From NCBI RefSeq assembly GCF_008327685.1, contig NZ_BDDE01000012.1:372001-436000 (forward strand): a stretch of 64,000 nucleotides of DNA. Direction: 5' to 3'. Every line of letters starts with the position of its first letter. Position 1 is the first letter of the stretch. The stretch comes from Actinomadura sp. K4S16 (GTDB taxonomy: Bacteria; Actinomycetota; Actinomycetes; Streptosporangiales; Streptosporangiaceae). Shown one piece after another: positions 20,213 to 27,442 of this stretch. The notes beneath the pieces are model-generated. The model was not told the origin of the DNA. It searched no databases and was given only the letters and a program-made list of their open reading frames with translations. Made by a program: the position numbers and the translations under genes.

Positions 20213-20683
20213 TCAGGGGGCGGTCGTCTCCAGCGCCGTGCAGCGCCACCGCCCCCGCGCGTGCTCCAGCCGAAGGCCCAGCGCGTGGACGCGTCCGGCC
20301 ACGACCACCACGGCGACCGCCTCCGCGACGGCGGGCGACGGCCGCTGCGCCCGCGTCGACAGCACCTTCGGCGGGACGACCCGCCCGCCGCGGGGCACGG
20401 GGCCGCACCGCGCGGCGAGCTCCCGGCAGACCGCCGGGACGGCCACGAGGGCCAGCTGCTGCGCCGGCCGTGCCCCCGCCAGGACCTCCACGGCGAGCCG
20501 CGCGGCGGCCTCGGCGACGGCCTGGACCTCCGCGTCCACCCCGTCCGCCGGCCGGACGAGCCGCAGTCCGGGCCCGCGCGGCGCGGGCCCCGCCGCCGGG
20601 CGCAGCGCCAGCGCCCCCTGAACGCCGGGCGCCGGACGGTACCGAAGGAACCGCACCGCGGCGGTTCTGGGCGGACGAACCAT
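20213..20683 (-). CDS. Rv3235 family protein
   Basis: 156 residues from ATG 20683 (MVRPPRTAAVRFLRYRPAPG), RBS AGGAGG lies 5-10 nt upstream. It is basic, alanine-rich and has no membrane segment; the centre (AAARLAVEVLAGARPAQQLALVAVPAVCRELAARCG) and end (GRVHALGLRLEHARGRWRCTALET) match the pattern of the Rv3235 family, which is encoded next to secA in many actinobacteria. Its function is not established. The convergent position with secA supports the call. Confidence 0.8.
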   Translation of the reverse strand: MVRPPRTAAVRFLRYRPAPGVQGALALRPAAGPAPRGPGLRLVRPADGVDAEVQAVAEAAARLAVEVLAGARPAQQLALVAVPAVCRELAARCGPVPRGGRVVPPKVLSTRAQRPSPAVAEAVAVVVVAGRVHALGLRLEHARGRWRCTALETTAP

Positions 20684-20789
20684 GGAACCTCCTGAATCGC
20701 TTTTTGAAACAGGAGTCACGAAGCCTGTGGAAAATACGTCCTGACCGCATACGGCCGTTCCCGTAACGCACTTCGTTGCGGGAATGCGG

Positions 20790-20824
20790 AAGGCGGCGGG
20801 ACGCGAAGTGCGTCCCGCCGCCTT
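20790..20824 (-). terminator. Hairpin terminator 3 in the gap after the PTS EIIC gene
   Basis: AAGGCGGCGGGACGC-GAAGT-GCGTCCCGCCGCCTT, a perfect 15-bp stem. It is the most distal of three consecutive hairpins downstream of the leftward EIIC gene. Confidence 0.8.
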
Positions 20825-20831
20825 CGGGAGC

Positions 20832-20860
20832 GAGTCCCGGGGTGCGAGGACCCGGGACTC
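20832..20860 (-). terminator. Hairpin terminator 2 after the PTS EIIC gene
   Basis: GAGTCCCGGG and CCCGGGACTC form a perfect 10-bp stem with a 9-nt loop. Confidence 0.65.
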
Positions 20861-20865
20861 GGGAG

Positions 20866-20899
20866 GAGCCGGGGCGGCGGGTGCGCGCCGCCCCGGCTC
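20866..20899 (-). terminator. Hairpin terminator 1 after the PTS EIIC gene
   Basis: GAGCCGGGGCGGC (20866-20878) and GCCGCCCCGGCTC (20887-20899) form a perfect 13-bp stem only 6 bp beyond the EIIC stop codon. Confidence 0.8.
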
Positions 20900-20904
20900 G
20901 GGGC

Positions 20905-22269
20905 TCAGGTCGCCGGGGACTCCTGCGGTTCCGCGGTGCCCTTGCGCTTCTTCTTCTTGCCGCCGCCGAGCTCGGGGTCGGCCTCCGCGTCGACGGCGGT
21001 CGACTCCTCGTCGTCGGGTTCGCGGCCCGGGGTCGCGATGTTGAACTTCGTGATCAGGAACTTGAAGATGAAGTAGTACAGGAAGAAGTACAGGACGCCC
21101 ATGCCGAGGATGAGCCACAGTCCCTTGGTGTTGTCCTTCGAGGCGTTCAGCAGCAGGTCGATGCCGCCCGCGGAGAAGCCGAAGCCGAGCTGGGCGCCGG
21201 CCGCCTCCAGGACCGCCATCGAGATGCCGGTGAGGACGACGTGCACGCCGTACAGGACGGGCGCGACGAACATGAACGCGAACTCGATCGGCTCGGTGAC
21301 GCCGGTGACGAACGCGGTGAGCGCGGCGGAGATCATGATGCCGCCGACCGCGGGACGGCGGTGCGGGGGAGCGGCGCGCCAGATGGCGAGGGCCGCGCCG
21401 GGCAGGCCGAACATCAGCACGGGGAAGAACCCGGCGAGGAAGCCGCCCGCGTGCGGGTCGCCGGCGAGGTACCGGTTGATCTCGCCGTGGACGGTGCCGT
21501 CGGGGCCGTTGTAGGAGCCGAACACGAACCAGACGAGCGAGTTCGGGATGTGGTGCAGGCCGAACGGCAGCAGCAGGCGGTTGATGACGCCGTAGATGCC
21601 GGCGCCGGCCGCGCCCGCGCCGGTGATCCAGTTGCCGAAGTCGGTCAGCCAGCTGCCGAACACGGGCCAGATGAAGCCGATCACGACGCCGAGCGCGAGG
21701 GCGGCCACCGCCGTGATGATCGGGACGAACCGGCGCCCGCCGAAGAACGCCAGGTAGGTGGGCAGCTTCACCCGGTAGAAGCGCTGGTAGAGCAGCGCGG
21801 CGACGACGCCGATGAGGATGCCGCCGAGGACGTCGGTGGGGTTCTTGGCCCCGAAGTCGATGACCTCCTTGGGCGCGCCGTCCACCATCTTGGTGATCAG
21901 CACGTTGCCCTTGAGCTCGTCGCTGTGCGAGAACATGATCTTGGAGACCTGGTCGAACACCAGGTACCCGACCACGGCGGCGAGCGCGGTGGAGCCGTCG
22001 GACTTGCGGGCGAACCCGATCGCCACACCGACCGCGAACAGCAGCGGCAGGTAGCTGAACAGGGCCTGGCCGGCGCCGCCGACGACCTCGGCGACGCGGT
22101 TCCAGCCGAGGCCGTCCTCGCCGAGCATGTCGGGCTGGCCGAACCGGAGCAGCAGCGCGGCGGCGGGCAGCACGGCGATCGGCAGCATAAGGCTGCGGCC
22201 GATCCGCTGCAGCACCGCGAGGGCGCTCGACCCTCGGCGCGGCGCGGAGTCCACTGTTGTCGCGGTCAT
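20905..22269 (-). CDS. nagE: PTS permease EIIC, N-acetylglucosamine type
   Basis: 454 residues from ATG 22269. It has about ten hydrophobic segments and the glucose/GlcNAc-type EIIC signatures: LMLPIAVLPAAALLLRFGQ near the N-terminus, GIYGVINRLLLPFGLHHIPN near 235-255, and FVTGVTEPIEFAFMF near 325-340. The C-terminus is a charged tail (GGGKKKKRKG) with no EIIB domain, so EIIB must come from the separate gene at 25753. It transports and phosphorylates the sugar; GlcNAc is inferred from the neighbours dasR and nagA. It lies 21 bp after dasR, in the same operon, and is followed by three hairpins. Confidence 0.92.
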   Translation of the reverse strand: MTATTVDSAPRRGSSALAVLQRIGRSLMLPIAVLPAAALLLRFGQPDMLGEDGLGWNRVAEVVGGAGQALFSYLPLLFAVGVAIGFARKSDGSTALAAVVGYLVFDQVSKIMFSHSDELKGNVLITKMVDGAPKEVIDFGAKNPTDVLGGILIGVVAALLYQRFYRVKLPTYLAFFGGRRFVPIITAVAALALGVVIGFIWPVFGSWLTDFGNWITGAGAAGAGIYGVINRLLLPFGLHHIPNSLVWFVFGSYNGPDGTVHGEINRYLAGDPHAGGFLAGFFPVLMFGLPGAALAIWRAAPPHRRPAVGGIMISAALTAFVTGVTEPIEFAFMFVAPVLYGVHVVLTGISMAVLEAAGAQLGFGFSAGGIDLLLNASKDNTKGLWLILGMGVLYFFLYYFIFKFLITKFNIATPGREPDDEESTAVDAEADPELGGGKKKKRKGTAEPQESPAT

Positions 22270-22290
22270 CGCGAGTTCCTCCTCAGGGGA

Positions 22291-23031
22291 TTAGGAGTGC
22301 GGCGGGGGATTTCCGAGGGCCGTGTGGATCTGGTAGCGGTCCGCTCTGTAGGTCGACACGCCCAACTCGGCGCACACTCCTCCGGTGTAGGAGCGCCGTT
22401 GCAGGAGCAGCACGGCACTGCCCCGGGCGATCTGCAGGTGCCTGGCGTCGGCCGCATCGGCCAGGCTGGCGTCGATGGTCTGGTCGCCCGCGTCGAAGAC
22501 GAGCCCGTAGACCGCTTCGAGGACGCCGTACAGCGAGCGGTCGGCGAGCCTGCGGTCGAGCAGGTCGGGTGCGAGCGAGGCCAGGATGTGCGCGCGTTCG
22601 AGTGCCATCGGCTCGCCGTCGGCGGTGCGCAGCCGCTCGATGACGTGGATCTCGGTGCCCGGCTCGACGTCGAAGATCCTGGCCAGCCGCGCGTTGGCGG
22701 GGACCGTGCGCCGGTCCAGGTCGACGGCGCCGGGCCGCAGTCCGCGGGCCAACATGTCCTCGGTGAACGAGACGAGCCGGAGCGGCATCTCGATCTTGGG
22801 CCGGGCGACGAAGGTGCCCTTGCCGGGGACGCGGTAGAGCCGCCCCTCGGACACGAGCTGGTCGACGCCCTGCCGGACGGTCATGCGGGACAGCTGGTAC
22901 CGGACGCACAACTCGCGCTCCGAGGGGATCGGGGCGTCGACGGGCAGTTCCGCGCTCTCGATGAGGTCGAGCAGGATCGCGCGGAGCTGGAAGTACTTCG
23001 GTACCGGGCTGTGCGGGTCGATGGTGGTCAC
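22291..23031 (-). CDS. dasR: GntR/HutC family regulator DasR
   Basis: 246 residues from GTG 23031. The winged HTH (about 10-75; PIPSERELCVRYQLSRMTVRQGVDQLVSEGRLYRVPGKGTFV) is followed by a UTRA effector domain (about 95-235). The sequence is close to Streptomyces DasR, which is released from dre sites by GlcN-6-P and related phosphosugars and controls GlcNAc uptake, chitinolysis and development. GAGG 9 nt before the GTG is the likely RBS. The operator-like palindrome at 23148-23173 lies upstream, so autoregulation is likely. Divergent nagA carries the second operator. Confidence 0.92.
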   Translation of the reverse strand: MTTIDPHSPVPKYFQLRAILLDLIESAELPVDAPIPSERELCVRYQLSRMTVRQGVDQLVSEGRLYRVPGKGTFVARPKIEMPLRLVSFTEDMLARGLRPGAVDLDRRTVPANARLARIFDVEPGTEIHVIERLRTADGEPMALERAHILASLAPDLLDRRLADRSLYGVLEAVYGLVFDAGDQTIDASLADAADARHLQIARGSAVLLLQRRSYTGGVCAELGVSTYRADRYQIHTALGNPPPHS

Positions 23032-23147
23032 GGGGGTGTCCTCGATGGCCGGTGGCCGGATCGATGGGATGCGCCGGGTCTCGACGGTGGGGTTGGCGGG
23101 ATCGGGGCTGTGACGGTGCTGCTTCGACGGTGTTCGATTTGGTTCGT

Positions 23148-23173
23148 ACTGGTCTAGGCCGGACTAGACCACA
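23148..23173. promoter_or_regulatory. Doubled dre-like DasR operator upstream of dasR-nagE
   Basis: TGGTCTAG (23150-23157) and CTAGACCA (23164-23171) are exact inverted arms separated by GCCGGA. Each arm with its flank resembles half of the known DasR element (TGGTCTAGACCA), so the site reads as two overlapping dre sequences 10 bp apart. Confidence 0.8.
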
Positions 23174-23396
23174 GCATCGAAACGCATGTCAATGCACGAA
23201 TTCGTAACGGCCCGATCACGCCGCGACGACGTCAAGATCGGCAAAGCCGCAGGTCAGGCCGGGACGTCGGACGGCGCCTCCGGTTCGACACGGCGGGCGG
23301 GCCCGTCCCGGACGCCCTTCGTCACGTGCCGGCGCGCGGGCCTCGCGGTGCCGACTCGGGGTCGGCTCGGGGTCGGACGAAGTTGCGTTCCGCATC

Positions 23397-23426
23397 TTCA
23401 TCTCGCTCGGATTCGTGGAGTATGGT
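23397..23426 (+). promoter_or_regulatory. Candidate nagA-operon promoter
   Basis: TTCATC (23397-23402) and TATGGT (23421-23426) are spaced by 18 bp. The predicted transcription start falls inside the operator at 23431-23456, a layout that would allow steric repression. Confidence 0.45.
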
Positions 23427-23430
23427 GCGT

Positions 23431-23456
23431 ACTGGTCTAGTCCGGACTAGACCAGT
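23431..23456. promoter_or_regulatory. Doubled dre-like DasR operator upstream of nagA
   Basis: A perfect 26-bp palindrome: ACTGGTCTAG, TCCGGA, CTAGACCAGT. It contains two overlapping dre-like sequences whose centres are 10 bp apart (one helical turn). It lies 5 bp after the candidate -10. Confidence 0.85.
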
Positions 23457-23509
23457 TGGAATCCGCAGGAAACCATCCGCGATCATCGCGTCACAGAGAG
23501 CGCGCCCCC

Positions 23510-24670
23510 ATGGCATCACTGCTGATCACGGCCGACCGCATGATCCTCACCCCGGCGGGCGGTCCGCACCGCGTCGTGTCCCCGGGATACGTCCGCGTGG
23601 CGGACGGTGTGATCGCGGAGGCGGGCGAAGGGCGTCCGCAGGGCGCGCCGGACGTCCACCTGCCCGACGGCCTCCTCGCGCCCGGGCTCGTCGACCTCCA
23701 GGTGAACGGGTACTTCGGCCACGACATGGTGGACGCGGACGAGGCCGCCTGGCACACCGTGGTGTCCCGCCTCCCCGAGACCGGTGTGACCGCGTTCCTC
23801 CCCACCTTCATCACGGCGCCGGTGCGGACGCAGGCCGAGGCGCTCCGCCGCACCCGCGATCTGCTGCCGGGCCTGCCCGCCGGGACGCGCGTGCTCGGCG
23901 TCCACCTCGAAGGCCCGTTCCTGTCGGAGAAGCGCAAGGGCGCGCACAATGCCGCGCACCTCACCGACCCCCTGCCCGGCGACATCGAGACCCTGCTGGA
24001 GACGGGCCTCGTCAAGCTGGTCACGCTCGCGCCCGAGCGGAACGGCGCGCTGGAGGCGATCCGCACCCTGACCGCGGCCGGCGTGCTGGTCAGCGTCGGG
24101 CACAGCGACGCGACCGCCGCGCAGGTCGCCGCCGCGGCCGACGCCGGCGCCCGCAAGGTCACCCACATCTTCAACGCGCAGACCGGCGTCCACCACCGCG
24201 ACCCGGGCGTGGCCGTGCAGGCCCTCATCGACGAGCGGCTGAGCCCCGGCCTCATCCTCGACCTGCACCACGTCGCGCCCGAGGTGGCGACGCTGGTCTT
24301 CCGGGCCGCGGCGGGACGGGTCGTGCTCGTCACCGACGCGGCCTCGGCCGCCGGGATGCCCCCCGGCGCCTACGACCTCGGCGGCGAGCCCATCACCATG
24401 CCCGAGCAGGGCCCGCCGCTCCGCGCCGACGGCACCATCGCCGGATCCGGCCTCCGGCTGGACGAGGCGGTCGGCAACGCGATCGCGCTCGGGGTCGGCG
24501 CCGCCGCCGCGGTGGACGCCGTGACCCGGATCCCGGCCGACCTCGTCGGCCGGCCGGACCTCGGCCGGATCGCCCCCGGCGCGGCGGCCGACCTGGTCTG
24601 GCTGGGGCCGGACCACCGGGCGCATGCGACGTGGGTCAACGGGCAGGAAGTCTTCGGAGGGGGATCATGA
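23510..24670 (+). CDS. nagA: N-acetylglucosamine-6-phosphate deacetylase
   Basis: 386 residues from ATG 23510 (MASLLITADRMILTPAGG); an 18-residue upstream extension of the frame would run into the operator and is rejected. The amidohydrolase fold shows APGLVDLQVNGYFGHD, the metal-site HLEGPF (about 130), the VSVGHSDATAAQ histidine, HIFNAQTGVHHRDPG and the catalytic Asp in LVTDAASAAG. It converts GlcNAc-6-P to GlcN-6-P and acetate. The usual leading HxH site is replaced by Q-V-N, as in other NagA enzymes. The stop overlaps the next start (ATGA), so the SIS gene is coupled. Confidence 0.95.
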   Translation: MASLLITADRMILTPAGGPHRVVSPGYVRVADGVIAEAGEGRPQGAPDVHLPDGLLAPGLVDLQVNGYFGHDMVDADEAAWHTVVSRLPETGVTAFLPTFITAPVRTQAEALRRTRDLLPGLPAGTRVLGVHLEGPFLSEKRKGAHNAAHLTDPLPGDIETLLETGLVKLVTLAPERNGALEAIRTLTAAGVLVSVGHSDATAAQVAAAADAGARKVTHIFNAQTGVHHRDPGVAVQALIDERLSPGLILDLHHVAPEVATLVFRAAAGRVVLVTDAASAAGMPPGAYDLGGEPITMPEQGPPLRADGTIAGSGLRLDEAVGNAIALGVGAAAAVDAVTRIPADLVGRPDLGRIAPGAAADLVWLGPDHRAHATWVNGQEVFGGGS

Positions 24671-25707
24671 CAACCCAGATGCGCGCCGAGATCGGCGAGC
24701 AGCCGGACGCGCTGCGCCGGACGATCGACGCGCTCCTCCCGCGCACGCCGGACATCGCGGCGCTGGCACGGGAGACCCGGCAGGTGCTGTTCGTCGCGCG
24801 CGGGTCGTCCGACAACGCCGCGGTGTACGGGCGCTACCTGGCGGAGTCGCACGCCGGGCGGCTGGCCACGCTGGCCGCGCCGTCCATCGCGACCGCCTAC
24901 CGGCGCCGGCTGGACCTGTCCGGCGTGCTGGCCGTGGCGATCAGCCAGTCCGGCAAGACCGAGGAGATCGTCGAGACCCTCGACTGGGCGCGCGACTGCG
25001 GTGCCCGGACGGTCGCGGTCACCAACGGCGCCGGGTCGCCGCTCGCCGAGGCCGCCGAGGTCGCGCTGGTCACGCGGGCGGGCGCCGAGATCGCCGTCCC
25101 GGCCACCAAGACCTACACGACGCAGCTCGCCGCGCTGTCGGTGCTGGGCCTCGGGCTCGGCGCGGACGTCGCCGAGGACGACCTGCGCCGCGTCCCCGAC
25201 GAGGTCGCCCGGATGGTGGAGCTGACCGAGGCGTCGCCCGCCCTGCCGGAGATCGTCGAGGAGCTGGCGAAGGTCCCGGGTACGGTGGTGTCCGGGCGCG
25301 GCATCGCGTTCGGCACCGCACTGGAGCTGGCGCTGAAGATCAAGGAGGCGTGCTACCTGCACGCCATGGGCCTGTCGTACGCCGACCTGCTGCACGGCCC
25401 GATCGCGGTCGTGGACGCGCAGACCCCGGCGCTGCTGGTCGCCGCCGACTCCGGCCCGACGCTGCCCGGCACCGTCGCGCTGGCCCGGCGGGTGCGCGGC
25501 GCCGGGGCCCAGGCGTTCGGCGTCGGCGGCGGCGCGGAGCTGGCGCGGGCGTGCACGGCCGCGCTGCCCGGCCCCGGCCTTCCCGAGTGGGTGGCGCCGC
25601 TGGGCCTCATCGTCCCCGGCCAGATCATGGTCGAGAACCTGGCCCGCCGGCTCGGGATCGACCCCGACGTCCCGCGCGGGCTCAACAAGGTGACCCAGAC
25701 GGACTGA
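24667..25707 (+). CDS. Two-SIS-domain phosphosugar enzyme (candidate GlcN-6-P deaminase)
   Basis: 346 residues from ATG 24667. Two SIS domains are visible: about 45-165 (LFVARGSSDNAAVYGRYLAE, VAISQSGKTEEIVETL, AVTNGAGSPLAEAAEV) and about 205-340 (GTVVSGRGIAFGTALELALKIKE, YADLLHGPIAVV). The protein lacks the glutamine amidotransferase domain of GlmS. SIS proteins of this type act as aminosugar-phosphate isomerases or deaminases. Coupled to nagA, with no nagB in the window, it most likely makes fructose-6-phosphate from GlcN-6-P; that function is inferred from context. In homologues this family is also annotated as an isomerising GlmS-like protein. Confidence 0.85.
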   Translation: MTTQMRAEIGEQPDALRRTIDALLPRTPDIAALARETRQVLFVARGSSDNAAVYGRYLAESHAGRLATLAAPSIATAYRRRLDLSGVLAVAISQSGKTEEIVETLDWARDCGARTVAVTNGAGSPLAEAAEVALVTRAGAEIAVPATKTYTTQLAALSVLGLGLGADVAEDDLRRVPDEVARMVELTEASPALPEIVEELAKVPGTVVSGRGIAFGTALELALKIKEACYLHAMGLSYADLLHGPIAVVDAQTPALLVAADSGPTLPGTVALARRVRGAGAQAFGVGGGAELARACTAALPGPGLPEWVAPLGLIVPGQIMVENLARRLGIDPDVPRGLNKVTQTD

Positions 25708-25752
25708 AGTCCGCGACCCCCACCCCGAGAAGACCGAGAAGAGAGTAAGAAC

Positions 25753-25986
25753 ATGGACAAGGCCGAGGCCATCGTCGCCGCCCTGGGCGGGGCCGACAAC
25801 ATCGTGGAGATCGAGCCGTGCGCGACCCGGCTGCGCACCGAGGTCTCCGACGCCGGAAAGGTCGACGAGGCGGCGCTGAAGAAGGCGGGCGCGTACGGCG
25901 TCATGCGCAGCGGCACCGTCGTGCAGGTCGTCGTGGGCCCGGAGGCCGACACCATCGCCAGCGACATCGAGGACATCCTGGACTGA
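25753..25986 (+). CDS. PTS EIIB component, glucose/GlcNAc class
   Basis: 77 residues from ATG 25753. The glucose-class EIIB motif is EPCATRLR with phospho-acceptor C23, and the remaining fold is complete (GAYGVMRSGTVVQVVVGPEADTIASDIEDIL). It receives phosphate from EIIA and passes it to sugar bound by EIIC. It is a free-standing polypeptide here, whereas EIIC lies across the divergent regulatory region. The RBS (GAGAAGAGAGTAAG) is good. Confidence 0.94.
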   Translation: MDKAEAIVAALGGADNIVEIEPCATRLRTEVSDAGKVDEAALKKAGAYGVMRSGTVVQVVVGPEADTIASDIEDILD

Positions 25987-26021
25987 CAGGACCTTCTCGA
26001 CCGACCAAGGGAACCCCTCTG

Positions 26022-26471
26022 ATGACCCGAGTACTGTCCCCGGTCGCCGGCCGGGTCGTCGGCCTCGCCGGCGTCCCGGACCCGGTGTTCGCCCAGGCCA
26101 TGGTCGGCCCGGGCACGGCCGTCGACCCCGTGCGCGGCCCCGGCCACGCCATCGCGCCCGTCACCGGGAAGATCGTCAAGCTGCATCCGCACGCGTACGT
26201 CGTGGTGGACGCCGAGGGCCACGGCGTCCTCGTCCACCTCGGCATCGACACCGTCAAGCTGAAGGGGCAGGGGTTCGCGCTCCTGGCCGCCGAGGGCGAC
26301 GAGGTCACGGCCGGGCAGCCGGTCGTCGGCTGGGACCCGGCCGTGATCGAGGCGGGCGGCCGCTCGCCGATCTGCGCGGTCGTCGCCCTGGACGCGGGCG
26401 CCGACGCCCTGTCGGACGTGCGCGAGTCCGGCGAGGTGACGGAGGGGGCCGAACTCTTCACATGGAGCTGA
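26022..26471 (+). CDS. crr: PTS EIIA component, Crr-like glucose class
   Basis: 149 residues from ATG 26022. The active-site histidine is H72 in GVLVHLGIDTVKL, with the assisting histidine H57 in KLHPHAYVVV; the N-terminal strand SPVAGRVVGLAGVPDPVFA is typical. It transfers phosphate from HPr to EIIB. Length is normal for a single-domain EIIA. It is 35 bp downstream of EIIB and 4 bp before the HAD gene, within the nagA operon. Confidence 0.95.
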   Translation: MTRVLSPVAGRVVGLAGVPDPVFAQAMVGPGTAVDPVRGPGHAIAPVTGKIVKLHPHAYVVVDAEGHGVLVHLGIDTVKLKGQGFALLAAEGDEVTAGQPVVGWDPAVIEAGGRSPICAVVALDAGADALSDVRESGEVTEGAELFTWS

Positions 26472-26475
26472 GCAC

Positions 26476-27153
26476 ATGGCGGTGATCGGTCTCGGCGCGG
26501 CCGTCTTCGACCTCGACGGCACGCTCATCGACACCGAGCCGCGCAACCGCGTGATGTGGTCGCGGCTGTTCGACGCGCACCGCGTCCCCTACGACGAGAC
26601 CCTGATCGGCTCGTTCGCGGGGCGGCGCGGGCACGAGGTGCTGGCCGACCTCGCGCACCTGTTCCCCGGCCGGACCGTCGAGGAGCTCTTCGAGCAGGCG
26701 ATCTCCTACGAGTCGCTGCCGGGGATGCCGGACGTCGCGCCCGTCCCCGGCGCGGTCGACCTCGTCCGGTCGCTGGCGGACGCGGGCGTGCCGCTGGCGG
26801 TCGTGACCTCGGGGCAGCGGCCCTACGCCGAGCGGCTGCTGGACGAGCTGGGCGTCCGCTCCCTGCTCGACCTCGTGGTGACGGCGGGGGACGTGGTCAC
26901 GGGCAAGCCGCATCCGGAGGGGTACCTGGCCGCCGCGCGCGACCTGGACGTCCCGCCGGAGGAGGCGATCGGGTTCGAGGACGCCCCGGCGGGCGTGGCG
27001 GCCGTCAAGGCGGCCGGGATGACGTGCGTCGGCGTCATCACCACCCAGTCGGTGGGCGCGCTGGCCAAGGCCGACCACGTGGTGGCCGATTTCATGGAAG
27101 TGGACGTCGTGCCGGGCCCCGCGCTGCGGGTGCTCCGGACGGTAACGAGCTGA
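26476..27153 (+). CDS. HAD-superfamily phosphatase (beta-phosphoglucomutase-like)
   Basis: 225 residues from ATG 26476. Motif I is FDLDGTLIDTEP (D11 and D13), motif II AVVTSGQRPYAE, motif III the K of GKPHPEGYLAAA, and motif IV GFEDAPAGVAAVKAAGM. The cap is the helical subclass-I type. Such enzymes hydrolyse or isomerise small phosphosugars. Its position between EIIA and HPr suggests a housekeeping phosphatase acting on GlcNAc-6-P, GlcN-6-P or a related ester, perhaps preventing phosphosugar build-up; substrate is inference. Confidence 0.88.
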   Translation: MAVIGLGAAVFDLDGTLIDTEPRNRVMWSRLFDAHRVPYDETLIGSFAGRRGHEVLADLAHLFPGRTVEELFEQAISYESLPGMPDVAPVPGAVDLVRSLADAGVPLAVVTSGQRPYAERLLDELGVRSLLDLVVTAGDVVTGKPHPEGYLAAARDLDVPPEEAIGFEDAPAGVAAVKAAGMTCVGVITTQSVGALAKADHVVADFMEVDVVPGPALRVLRTVTS

Positions 27154-27168
27154 TTGGGAGTGTGTGCG

Positions 27169-27441
27169 GTGACCGAGCGCAACGTCAAGATCGAGTCCAG
27201 GGTGGGGCTGCACGCGCGGCCGGCCGCGCTGTTCGTCCAGACGGCGGCCAAGGCCCCGATGGACGTGACGGTGGCCAAGCGCGGCGGCGCCCCGGTGAAC
27301 GCCAAGAGCATCCTCGCCGTGCTCGGGCTCGACGCGCGGCACGGCGAGGAGGTCGTCCTGTCCGCCGAGGGCGAGGGGGCCGACGAGCTGCTCGACGACC
27401 TGGAGAAGCTGCTGTCCACCCCGGAGCCAGAGGGGGCGTGA
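27169..27441 (+). CDS. ptsH: Phosphocarrier protein HPr
   Basis: 90 residues from GTG 27169, chosen because GGGAG lies 8 nt upstream and the next residues align with HPr (the TTG at 27154 adds five residues). The active-site H15 is in GLHARPAALF; S47 in NAKSILAVLGL corresponds to the regulatory serine of firmicute HPr, although no HPr kinase is seen. It carries phosphate from EI to EIIA. The EI start follows after 1 nt. Confidence 0.95.
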   Translation: MTERNVKIESRVGLHARPAALFVQTAAKAPMDVTVAKRGGAPVNAKSILAVLGLDARHGEEVVLSAEGEGADELLDDLEKLLSTPEPEGA

Positions 27442-27442
27442 C

